Made by a program: the position numbers and the translations under genes. Positions 50,160 to 56,399 of a stretch of 56,399 nucleotides of DNA are shown here, in pieces (positions within the stretch are counted from its first letter, which is position 1; each line of letters begins with the position of its first letter). The DNA comes from Burkholderiales bacterium. Lineage in GTDB: Bacteria > Pseudomonadota > Gammaproteobacteria > Burkholderiales > JAEUOS01. The stretch is from NCBI GenBank assembly GCA_016790695.1, contig JAEUOS010000007.1, positions 1 to 56,399 on the forward strand, read 5' to 3'. The notes under the pieces were generated by a model. The model searched no databases. It was not told where the DNA came from and saw only the letters and a program-made list of their open reading frames with translations.

Positions 50160-51128
50160 TCAGTTCGCCGCCAGCCCGAGCGTCTTGACCAGCGCCGCCC
50201 ACTTCTCGTGTTCGCGGCGCAATTGCGCGCCGAAACCGTCGGGGCCGGCGGGATCGATCTCGGTGCCGCTCTTCTCGACCCGCTCGCGGATCGCCGGCTG
50301 TTCCAGCGCGCGCGCCACCGCGTCGGCGATGCGCGCGAGCGCGTCGCGCGGCGTGCCGGCCGGCGCGACGAAGCCGTACCAGACGCTCGCCTCGTAGCCG
50401 GGCTGTCCGAGCGCTTCGGCGAGCGTCGGCACCTCCGGCGCCTGGGCGACGCGGCGCGCGCTGCCGATGCCGAGGATGCGCAGCTTGCCGGCGCGGTACT
50501 GCACCAGCGCCGGCGGCAGGGTCGAGAAGTACAGCGACACCTGGCCGCTGATGGTGTCGGTCATCGCCTGCGCCGTGCTCTTGTACGGCACGTCCTGGAT
50601 CCTGAGCCCGGCCGCCTGGGCGATCTGCTCCATTTCCAGGTGGCTCGGCGTGCCCTTGCCCGAGGACGCGTAATTGAGCCGGCCGGGGTTCGCGCGCGCA
50701 TGGGCGATCATGTCGCGCACGCTGGCGAACGGCGAGGCGCCGCCGGTGACCAGCGCCATCGGCAGGACGCCGATGCGCGCCACCGGCGCGAAGTCGCGCA
50801 CCGCGTCGTACGGCGCGCTCGCCTGCAGCAGCGGCGCGACGATGAACGGGTTGGCCGCCATCATCAGCGTCTGGCCGTCGGCCGGGCTCTTGGCCGTGGC
50901 CGATGCGCCGACCAGGCCGCCGGCGCCCTCGCGGTTCTCGATCACCGCGGTGGTGCCGAGGAGTTCCGCGGCGCGCTCGCCGACCACGCGCGCGAGGATG
51001 TCGGTCCCGGTGCCCGGGCCGAACGGCACGATGATGCGCAGCGGTCGCGCGGCGCCGGTCTGCGCCTGCGCGGGCACGGCGCCGAGCAGGGCAGCGATGC
51101 CCGCGAGCGCGATCAGGGTGTTTCGCAT
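50160..51128 (-). CDS. tripartite tricarboxylate (Bug/TctC-type) substrate-binding protein
   Basis: 322-aa periplasmic binding protein of the Bug family, greatly expanded in Burkholderiales. Signal peptide MRNTLIALAGIAALLGAVPAQAQ; ligand-site region RIIVPFGPGTGTDILARVVG; VIENREGAGGLVGASATAKS; LNYASSGKGTPSHLEMEQIA. AAGGAA precedes the ATG. No TctA/TctB membrane genes are adjacent, so it either uses a permease encoded elsewhere or acts as a sensor. It lies between a CoA-transferase and a MaoC-like gene, suggesting an organic acid ligand that is then converted to a CoA ester. Confidence 0.94.
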   Translation of the reverse strand: MRNTLIALAGIAALLGAVPAQAQTGAARPLRIIVPFGPGTGTDILARVVGERAAELLGTTAVIENREGAGGLVGASATAKSPADGQTLMMAANPFIVAPLLQASAPYDAVRDFAPVARIGVLPMALVTGGASPFASVRDMIAHARANPGRLNYASSGKGTPSHLEMEQIAQAAGLRIQDVPYKSTAQAMTDTISGQVSLYFSTLPPALVQYRAGKLRILGIGSARRVAQAPEVPTLAEALGQPGYEASVWYGFVAPAGTPRDALARIADAVARALEQPAIRERVEKSGTEIDPAGPDGFGAQLRREHEKWAALVKTLGLAAN

Positions 51129-51145
51129 GGCTTTCCTTTCGGGGG

Positions 51146-52339
51146 TCAGGGTGGCAGGACGCCGTCGCGGCGCAATTGCGCGATCGTCGCCTCGTCGATG
51201 CCCAGCTGCTCGGCGAGGATCTGCGCCGAATGCTCGCCGACTTCCGGCCACGCGAGGCGCGCGTCGCCGGGCGGCGGATGCAGGGCGCCGGGCACGCGCA
51301 CCCAGGGCACCGGCGGCAGGCCGGGCGGCGCGGCCTCGGCGACGAGGCCGACGGCGCGCACCTGGGGATCGTCGAGCCACGACGAGAAATCGTGGATGCG
51401 CGACGCCAGCACGTCGGCCTCCTCGAAGATCGCGAGCCATTCCGCGGTGGTGCGGGTGGCGAGGGTTTCCTGCAGCAGCGGCGCGAGCGCCGCGAGATTG
51501 GCCGAGCGCAGCGCGAAATCGGCAAAGCGCGGGTCGGCCGCGAGTTCGGGCCGGCCGATCGCCCGGCACAGGGCGGGGAAGTGCGCCTCCTTGGTCAGCG
51601 TCACCGCCATCCAGCCGTCCTGCGTGCGGTAGCTGCCGGCGGGCGCGTTGAGCTTGGGCGCCGGGCCGCCTTCGAGACGCTCCTCGATGAACTTCATCGC
51701 CAGGAAGGCGCCGACCGCATGCACCAGCGAGACGTCGATGTGGCGGCCGCGCGCCTCGTGCGGGCGCGCCATCAGCGCCGCGGCGAGCGCCTGGAACGCG
51801 TACATCGCGGTGCCGTAGTCGGCCGCGAGAAACCCGGTGTGCTGCGGCTTGCCGGCCGCGTCGCGGTTGGCTGCCATCATTCCCGAGAACGCCTGCGCGA
51901 CGGTGTCGGAGCCCGGCTTCTCGCGCGCCGGCCCGGTCTGGCCGAAGGCGCTCACCGACAGGTACAGCACGCGCGGGTTGGTCGCGCTGACCGCCGCGTA
52001 GCCGACGCCGAGGCGGTCGACCACGCCGGGGCGGAAGTTCTCGATCACCACGTCCGCGCGCGCGGCCAGGCGCGCGAGCAGGTCGCGGCCCGCGGCCTGC
52101 CGGAGGTCGAGCGCGAGCGAGCGCTTGCCGCGATTGGCGGTCAGGTCGAGCGCGCTGTGCGCGCCGACGCGCTTGCCGAGCGCGCGCCCCCAGTCGCCCG
52201 CGAACGGCTCGACCTTGATCACCGTCGCGCCGTACTGCGCGAGCAGCATCGCGCAGTACGGCCCGGCGATGCCCTGCGAGAGGTCGAGCACGGTCAGGCC
52301 GGCGTAGGGGCGTTCGTAGCTCGGGGTCGGGCGCGTCAC
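51146..52339 (-). CDS. CaiB/BaiF family (class III) CoA-transferase
   Basis: 397-aa family III CoA-transferase that moves CoA between acids, using an aspartyl-CoA thioester. The N-terminal LTVLDLSQGIAGPYCAMLLA and TVIKVEPFAGDWGR are canonical, and the catalytic Asp is probably the one in FLAADYGTAMYAFQAL. The start is GTG. It leads the leftward CoA-transferase-TctC-MaoC operon, with a promoter about 30 nt upstream. Combined with a binding protein it suggests uptake and CoA activation of a carboxylic acid. The acid is not identified. Confidence 0.95.
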   Translation of the reverse strand: MTRPTPSYERPYAGLTVLDLSQGIAGPYCAMLLAQYGATVIKVEPFAGDWGRALGKRVGAHSALDLTANRGKRSLALDLRQAAGRDLLARLAARADVVIENFRPGVVDRLGVGYAAVSATNPRVLYLSVSAFGQTGPAREKPGSDTVAQAFSGMMAANRDAAGKPQHTGFLAADYGTAMYAFQALAAALMARPHEARGRHIDVSLVHAVGAFLAMKFIEERLEGGPAPKLNAPAGSYRTQDGWMAVTLTKEAHFPALCRAIGRPELAADPRFADFALRSANLAALAPLLQETLATRTTAEWLAIFEEADVLASRIHDFSSWLDDPQVRAVGLVAEAAPPGLPPVPWVRVPGALHPPPGDARLAWPEVGEHSAQILAEQLGIDEATIAQLRRDGVLPP

Positions 52340-52372
52340 GCGCGGGCGGAGCGGGAAGGGGGCGGGAGGACC

Positions 52373-52411
52373 AGTCTAGCAATTGACCCCGGATTGTCAA
52401 ATGGGTAAACT
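52373..52411. promoter_or_regulatory. back-to-back sigma70 promoters for the CoA-transferase and MaoC-IclR operons
   Basis: Plus strand: TTGACC (52383-52388), 17 nt, TAAACT (52406-52411), leading to the MaoC gene. Minus strand: TTGACA (52400-52395), 16 nt, TAGACT (52378-52373), leading to the CoA-transferase. The -35 boxes form TTGAC-N8-GTCAA, a possible site for the IclR-type regulator. The T-run at 52411-52417 adds to an AT-rich block. Confidence 0.65.
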
Positions 52412-52441
52412 TTTTTTCATCCATGTGAATACAGGTCCGCC

Positions 52442-52939
52442 ATGTCCGCCGCATTCCTGCGTGAGCTCGAGTCCGCCGCCGTCGATTTCGACGATCTCGC
52501 CGTCGGCGATCGCTTCGTCACCGCCGCGCGCACCGTGACCGAGGCCGACATCGTCGCCTTCGCCGGGCTGTCCGGCGACTTCAACCAGCTGCACACCGAT
52601 GCCGAGTTCGCCGCGGCGACGCCGCACGGCAAGCGCATCGCGCACGGCCTCCTGGTCCTGTCGATCATGTCGGGCCTGTGCACGCGCCTGCCGGTCAACC
52701 GCTTCATGGAGCGCGCGATCATCGGCCTCGCGGGGCTGGAGGCGAAGTGGCTGCGCCCCGTGTTCATCGGCGACACGCTGCACGTGGTGGTCGAGGTGGT
52801 CGCCAAGACGCCGTCGCGCAAGCCCGGCCGCGGCACGGTCGGCTTCAGGCGCAGCGCCGTCAACCAGGCGGGGCAGACGGTGCTGGAGACCACCTGGGCC
52901 ATCGTGATGTCCGCGCGCGGCGCCGCCGGCGCCGCCTGA
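52442..52939 (+). CDS. MaoC family enoyl-CoA hydratase-like protein
   Basis: 165-aa hotdog-fold protein with the intact R-hydratase motif SGDFNQLHTD, giving catalytic Asp46 and His51. RIAHGLLVLSIMSGLCTRLP and IGDTLHVVVEVVAKTPSRKP follow as in the family. Expected activity is hydration of a 2-enoyl-CoA. It is the first gene behind the plus-strand promoter and lies 8 bp before the IclR regulator. Its divergent partner operon holds a second MaoC-like protein with the dyad missing, so the two may be paralogues with different jobs. Confidence 0.92.
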   Translation: MSAAFLRELESAAVDFDDLAVGDRFVTAARTVTEADIVAFAGLSGDFNQLHTDAEFAAATPHGKRIAHGLLVLSIMSGLCTRLPVNRFMERAIIGLAGLEAKWLRPVFIGDTLHVVVEVVAKTPSRKPGRGTVGFRRSAVNQAGQTVLETTWAIVMSARGAAGAA

Positions 52940-52947
52940 GGACGGCG

Positions 52948-53739
52948 ATGGCGTCCGCGCCGCGCCGGCAGCGCGCGACCGCCGACGGCCCGGGCGCGCC
53001 GGTCAAGAGCGCACTGCGCGTGCTGCGCGTCCTCGAAACCTTCGCCCAGGCGCGCGCGCCGCTGCCGCTGTCGGAACTGGCGCGGCGCCTCGACATCCCG
53101 GTCTCGGCCTGCCATGGCCTGGTGCGTACCCTGGGCGCGCGCGGCTACCTCTACGAGACCGCGCCGCGGCGCGGCTACTATCCGACCCTGCGCTGGCTCG
53201 ACCAGGCGCGCGTGGTCGCCGCCCACGACCCGCTGCTCGAGCGGGTCGGCGCGGCCATGGAGGAACTCGCACGGCTCTCGGGCGAGACCGTGGTCTTCGC
53301 CACCCGGGCCGGCGCGATGGCGGTCTATCTGCGGGTGGTCGAGTCGGCCAGCGCGATCCGCTACAGCGCGCAGGCCGGCGACCTGCGCCCGCTGCACGCG
53401 AGCTCGGTCGGCAAGGCGCTCCTGATGCGCATGAGCGTGACCGAGCGCCGCGCCGCGCTGGGTGGCGGGCGGCTCGCGCGCATCACGGCGCGCACCATCA
53501 CGCGCGGCGACCGTCTCGAGGCCGAACTCGCCGCGAGCGCGGCGCGCGGCTTCAGCGAGTCGCGCGGCGAGCATGTGCCCGACGTGCACGCGGTGGCCGT
53601 GCCGCTGGCGATCGGCAGCGCCACCCACGCGCTGGCGATCGCCGGCCCCGCGCACCGGATGGCCGACGGCGCGGCCGCGCATGCGCGGCTCCTGCTGCGG
53701 CTGAGCCGCAGCCTCGAGGGCAGCGGCGGCCCGACCTAG
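52948..53739 (+). CDS. IclR family transcriptional regulator
   Basis: 263-aa regulator. The N-terminal winged HTH (about 19-80) includes SALRVLRVLETFAQARAPLP and LSELARRLDIPVSACHGLVR; the C-terminal IclR effector domain (about 90-255) has LHASSVGKALLMRMS and FSESRGEHVPDVHAVAVPLA. GAGGA precedes the ATG. It sits in the MaoC operon beside the divergent CoA-transferase operon and probably controls both from the gap at about 52380. The effector is likely the acid handled by these genes, or its CoA ester. Confidence 0.94.
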   Translation: MASAPRRQRATADGPGAPVKSALRVLRVLETFAQARAPLPLSELARRLDIPVSACHGLVRTLGARGYLYETAPRRGYYPTLRWLDQARVVAAHDPLLERVGAAMEELARLSGETVVFATRAGAMAVYLRVVESASAIRYSAQAGDLRPLHASSVGKALLMRMSVTERRAALGGGRLARITARTITRGDRLEAELAASAARGFSESRGEHVPDVHAVAVPLAIGSATHALAIAGPAHRMADGAAAHARLLLRLSRSLEGSGGPT

Positions 53740-53774
53740 GGCTGGCCGCCGCGGCCGGCGCGCGATCGGCTGGT

Positions 53775-53794
53775 GCGCGGCGGCGGCGCCGCGC
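53775..53794 (+). other. GC hairpin downstream of the IclR gene
   Basis: GCGCGGCG pairs with CGCCGCGC around GCGG, 35 nt after the stop. There is no T-run, so it is at best a weak or Rho-assisted end. Confidence 0.3.
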
Positions 53795-53838
53795 TGTGCA
53801 CCATCGTGGCGCGTTCCGGAATTGGCCCGCTCGGGCTA

Positions 53839-53867
53839 TTTTGCGGCACCGCACAATCCCGTATATT
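53839..53867 (+). promoter_or_regulatory. candidate promoter of the PEP-CTERM gene
   Basis: TATATT (53862-53867) as -10 with TTTTGC 17 nt upstream (53839-53844), or TTGCGG at 15 nt. The leader of about 75 nt contains a 15-nt-period direct repeat. Confidence 0.4.
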
Positions 53868-53891
53868 TGAATCACGTTCGGGGTATCACCG

Positions 53892-53919
53892 GTCGGGTCA
53901 TGGCCAGTCGGGTCATGGC
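53892..53919. repeat. direct repeat GTCGGGTCATGGC, two copies, 15-nt period
   Basis: Identical 13-mers at 53892-53904 and 53907-53919 lie between the putative promoter and the start codon of the PEP-CTERM gene. They could be regulator or RNA-structure sites. Confidence 0.7.
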
Positions 53920-53950
53920 TGACCTCCCGGCCATTCGCATGGAGCCTGAC

Positions 53951-54520
53951 ATGGGACTGAAGACTGTTTTCGCCAGCCTCTTCGCCGCCGCGGCGATCGG
54001 TGCCGCCGGCAGTGCCGTTGCCGACCCGAATGTCGCGCTGGGCAAGCCGGTCAGCATCACCCTGGGGTCGGCGGCCGGCGCGGCGCTCTCGACCCTGACA
54101 GACGGGCTGTTCCTGCCGATCGGCACCGAGTACACCACGGGCACGGTGCACTGGACGGGCCTGACGAACTTCGAAATCGACCTCGGTGGGCTGTATTCGA
54201 TCAGCAGCATCACCCTGCAGCACGACCACAACGACACCTACCTCGTTTCGTACCCGGTTGGTTCGAGCGTGGGCTTCGCGCCCATCGGCCCGAACTTGAT
54301 CGGCGGCGGCATGAACACGACGACGTTCACCTTCGGGGCCCCGATCACCGCGGCCAAGCTGAACATCCTCGGCGTCGCCGGCGACGGGCTGTATTCGATG
54401 TCGGAGATCCAGGTCGCCGGGGTTGCGATCGTGCCGGAGCCCGGCAGCTACGCGATGCTGCTCGCCGGCCTGGGCCTGATCGCCGGCGTGGTCACGCGGC
54501 GCCGGCGCACGCCGCACTAG
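53951..54520 (+). CDS. PEP-CTERM sorting domain protein with discoidin-like region
   Basis: 189-aa exported protein. Signal peptide MGLKTVFASLFAAAAIGAAG, cut near AVADP. The mature part starts NVALGKPVSITLG, as in many F5/8 type C (discoidin) domains, with FEIDLGGLYSISSITLQHDH and VLPEP-like ending IVPEPGSYAMLLAGLG, a hydrophobic helix and RRRR. This tripartite tail is the exosortase recognition signal: the protein is cut at PEP during export and handed to the surface or matrix. No exosortase gene is in the window. The start was set at the ATG with GGAG before it. Adhesion or matrix function is an inference. Confidence 0.9.
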   Translation: MGLKTVFASLFAAAAIGAAGSAVADPNVALGKPVSITLGSAAGAALSTLTDGLFLPIGTEYTTGTVHWTGLTNFEIDLGGLYSISSITLQHDHNDTYLVSYPVGSSVGFAPIGPNLIGGGMNTTTFTFGAPITAAKLNILGVAGDGLYSMSEIQVAGVAIVPEPGSYAMLLAGLGLIAGVVTRRRRTPH

Positions 54521-54540
54521 CCGCGCCTGCGGCGCGCATC

Positions 54541-54572
54541 CGCAACGGCCCCGCGCGGGCCGTTGCGCTTTT
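54541..54572 (+). terminator. strong intrinsic terminator after the PEP-CTERM gene
   Basis: A perfect 11-bp stem (CGCAACGGCCC with GGGCCGTTGCG) closes the loop CGCGC, followed by CTTTTC. It begins 20 nt after the stop codon and is the clearest terminator in the window. Confidence 0.88.
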
Positions 54573-54651
54573 CGGAGGGTCCGCCTGCCGCGCGTGCGCA
54601 TCCGGCGACGCTGGCGCTATCATGCGGTCCCCGTCCCTTGAGGGAGTGCCC

Positions 54652-55050
54652 ATGTCGCGCCAGAACCTGAACCCCGCAACGCTCGTCAAGCCGACCAACT
54701 ACACGCACGTGGTGGTGGTGCCGGCCGGCCGCCAGGTGCACATTTCCGGCCAGGTCGCGTACTCGGCCGCCGGGCAGATCGTCGGCAAGGGCGACCTGTC
54801 GGCCCAGGCCGAGCAGGTCTACGCAAATCTCGCCGCCGGCCTCGCCGCGGCCGGGGCCGGCTTCGCCGACGTGTTCAAGATGGTCACCTACGTCGTCGAC
54901 CTGACGCCAGAGAAGGCGGCGCAGGTGCGCGCCGTGCGCATGCGCCACTTCGGCGACGCCACCCCGCCGGCCGCGACCATGGTCGGCGTGACCTCGCTGG
55001 TCAATCCGGACCTGCTGATCGAGGTCGAGGCGATCGCGGCGCTGCCATGA
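54652..55050 (+). CDS. RidA/YjgF family protein
   Basis: 132-aa trimeric-fold protein of the Rid superfamily: YTHVVVVPAGRQVHISGQVA, LSAQAEQVYANLAAGLAAAG, FADVFKMVTYVVDLTPEKAA, PPAATMVGVTSLVNPDLLIE and VEAIAALP. Archetypal RidA enamine deaminases carry an Arg just before VEVEA; here the stretch reads PDLLIEVEA, so the 2-aminoacrylate deaminase activity is doubtful and it may belong to another Rid subgroup. GAGGGAG precedes the ATG. It lies 34 bp before the enolase-superfamily gene, so a shared catabolic role is likely. Confidence 0.9.
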   Translation: MSRQNLNPATLVKPTNYTHVVVVPAGRQVHISGQVAYSAAGQIVGKGDLSAQAEQVYANLAAGLAAAGAGFADVFKMVTYVVDLTPEKAAQVRAVRMRHFGDATPPAATMVGVTSLVNPDLLIEVEAIAALP

Positions 55051-55084
55051 CCGCGCGCGTCGCACGGCGCCGCGGCGGGCCGGC

Positions 55085-56239
55085 ATGAAGATCGTCCGCG
55101 TCGCGGCCACGCCGCTCAACGTCCCGATCACCGTGGATCTGGTCGGCCTGCGGCGCGAGACCGCGCTGTCCGTGTGCCTGACCGAGATCGAGACCGACAC
55201 CGGCATCATCGGCCACGGCATGACCGCGATCACCGAGGAGGAGGTCATCGCGGCGATCGTGCGCGAAGTCGCCGCGCCTGCGCTCCTCGGCGCCGATCCG
55301 CTGCGCACCGAGCAGTTGTGGGAGCGGCTCTACTGGCTGCTGTCGCCGCGCGGCCAGACCGGCTACGCGAGCCACGCGATCGCCGCCCTCGACATCGCGC
55401 TGTGGGACATCAAGGCGCAGGCGCTCGGCCTGCCGCTGTGGCGCCTGCTCGGCGGCGCACGCGCGCGGGTGCCGGTGTACGCGACCTTCGGCTTCGGGTT
55501 CTTCGAGCGCGATCAGCTGGCGGAGGCGGCGCGGCTGTGGGTCGCGCGCGGGTTCCGGCGCCTGAAGATGACCGTCGGCAACCACGCGCTGGCGCGCCGT
55601 GACGAGCCGCGGCCGCTGGACGAGGTCATCGACGAGGACATCCGCCGCGTCGCCGCGGTGCGCGATGCCGTGGGACCGGAGGTGCAGCTCTACGTCGACG
55701 CCAACTGCGGGCTCGACCTGTTCCACGCCGCGCGCCTGGCGCGCGCGATCGAGGACATGGACATCACCTTCTTCGAGGAGCCGATCACGCAGAACGACGT
55801 GCCCTCGATGGTCGAGTTGAAGCGCCGCACCCGGATTCCGCTCGCGGCCGGGCAGAACGAGGGACTCGCGTTCCGCTTTCGCGACCTGCTCGCGCAGCGC
55901 GCCGCCGACGTGCTGCAACCCAACGTCGCGATCTCCGGCGGCTTCTCGCAGTGCGTGAAGATCGCCGGCTTGGCGCAGGCCTTCAACGTGCCGATCGACA
56001 ACGGCGGCGCCTGGCCGTTCCACAACATGCACCTGCATGCGGGCCTGGCCAACGGCGGGCTGGTCGAGTACCACTACGTCGCGGTGCTGGTGCTGATGCA
56101 GATCTTCGACGGCCTGCCCGAGCCCGCGGACGGCTGGCTCGACCTGCCCGACACACCGGGCCTGGGCTTCGCGCCGAACGCGGCGCGCGTGCGCGAACTG
56201 GCTAAGCTGCCCACGTCGCACGGCAAAGGCAAGGCGTGA
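55085..56239 (+). CDS. mandelate racemase/muconate lactonizing enzyme (enolase superfamily) protein
   Basis: 384-aa enolase-superfamily enzyme: N-terminal capping domain, then a barrel. Visible landmarks are K161 in RRLKMTVGNH (the second Lys of KxK is Thr163), metal ligands D205 in LYVDANCG and E231 in FFEEPI, and AAGQNEG, where the third ligand position reads Gln257 with E259 nearby. The region LQPNVAISGGFSQ has Asn where the His-Asp dyad Asp would be. Proton abstraction followed by dehydration or racemisation of a carboxylate is the general reaction. It is followed by a TctC-type binding protein, so an acid sugar or hydroxy acid substrate is plausible. Confidence 0.9.
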   Translation: MKIVRVAATPLNVPITVDLVGLRRETALSVCLTEIETDTGIIGHGMTAITEEEVIAAIVREVAAPALLGADPLRTEQLWERLYWLLSPRGQTGYASHAIAALDIALWDIKAQALGLPLWRLLGGARARVPVYATFGFGFFERDQLAEAARLWVARGFRRLKMTVGNHALARRDEPRPLDEVIDEDIRRVAAVRDAVGPEVQLYVDANCGLDLFHAARLARAIEDMDITFFEEPITQNDVPSMVELKRRTRIPLAAGQNEGLAFRFRDLLAQRAADVLQPNVAISGGFSQCVKIAGLAQAFNVPIDNGGAWPFHNMHLHAGLANGGLVEYHYVAVLVLMQIFDGLPEPADGWLDLPDTPGLGFAPNAARVRELAKLPTSHGKGKA

Positions 56240-56262
56240 ATTCCCGACCACCCGGAGGCACC

Positions 56263-56399
56263 ATGAACCGACTGCTCGCCGCGCTCTGCGGTGCCTGCGC
56301 CGTGCTCGCCTGCGCGAGCGCGGCGGCGCAACCCTATCCCGGCCGTCCGGTGAAGATGCTGGTCGGTTATGCCGCCGGCGGCGGTGCCGATGCGCTCGC
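56263..56399 (+). CDS. TctC/Bug-type substrate-binding protein (3' end outside window)
   Basis: Only the first 45 codons are in the window. A signal peptide (MNRLLAALCGACAVLACASA, cut near AAAQ) is followed by YPGRPVKMLVGYAAGGGADA, the standard N-terminal ligand-site pattern of Bug/TctC proteins. GGAGG precedes the ATG. It starts 23 bp after the enolase-superfamily gene and is likely co-transcribed with it, giving an uptake component for the same compound. Confidence 0.9.
   Translation, partial: MNRLLAALCGACAVLACASAAAQPYPGRPVKMLVGYAAGGGADAL

Noticed and set aside
53824..53836. Sigma54 promoter (GG/GC elements) before the PEP-CTERM gene
   Set aside because: GG and GC are separated by 9 nt instead of the required 10, and flanking bases do not fit the consensus.

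Overview
This 56.4 kb window is very GC-rich and densely coded, with tandem genes often sharing ATGA or GTGA overlaps. Gene content points to a betaproteobacterium, most likely of the Burkholderiales. The signs are the tkt-gapA-pgk-pyk / fba-purC-purE-purK-sua5 block, thiS-thiG-trmB, Bug/TctC-type binding proteins, a BoxABC/BoxR aerobic benzoyl-CoA pathway, and a PEP-CTERM exported protein. This is an inference from gene families and order; no rRNA or phylogenetic marker was compared.

Layout. 1-7.4 kb: 3' part of maeB (malic enzyme fused to a phosphotransacetylase-like domain), a MacAB-type tripartite exporter (adaptor, ATPase, permease), a Tat-exported FecR-domain protein, and uppP. 7.4-9.9 kb (minus strand): a LprI/DUF1311 protein, trmB, thiG, thiS, then a plus-strand tRNA-Gly(CCC). 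10.1-13.9 kb: an unassigned catabolic cluster (acyl-CoA dehydrogenase, maleate-isomerase/Asp-Glu-racemase-fold protein, NodB-fold deacetylase, SDR), two members of which lack canonical catalytic residues. 14-20.5 kb: a DUF3135 protein, a GNAT acetyltransferase, an FAD monooxygenase whose 3' end meets the GNAT gene inside a 25-bp tandem repeat, a TRAP transporter (dctP-dctQ-dctM) and a TauD-type dioxygenase. 20.6-23.4 kb: a DUF2062 membrane protein, a PRISE-type reductase, rsmE and speD.

23.5-38 kb is the housekeeping core: transketolase, GAPDH, PGK and pyruvate kinase, then a 3.8 kb ECF42-type sigma factor island (sigma factor, RibD-C/DHFR-like protein, DUF1428, VOC, YciI/DGPF and SRPBCC proteins), then class II aldolase, purC-purE-purK and a Sua5-type threonylcarbamoyl-AMP synthase. 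Two intergenic gaps inside the island carry near-identical motifs (TGTCGA, 17-nt spacer, CGAC) that look like the sigma factor's own promoters.

38-40.7 kb: a class II aldolase/adducin protein, an orphan 197-aa protein, and a FitAB-type toxin-antitoxin locus whose PIN toxin is frameshifted and has lost catalytic acids. 40.4-49.7 kb: the benzoate (Box) locus. boxC-boxB-boxA, a cytochrome c-BON fusion, an alpha/beta hydrolase and a TfoX-N protein run leftward from a near-consensus sigma70 promoter. boxR sits upstream, divergent from benzoate-CoA ligase, with TGCA half-sites in both control regions. Benzoate is activated by the ligase, epoxidised by BoxAB, and ring-opened by BoxC. 49.7-53.7 kb: a divergent CoA-transferase/TctC/MaoC operon and a MaoC-IclR operon sharing a compact control region. 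53.9-56.4 kb: a PEP-CTERM protein with a strong terminator, a RidA-family protein, an enolase-superfamily enzyme, and the start of another TctC-type binding protein. No stretch above 300 bases lacks a gene.
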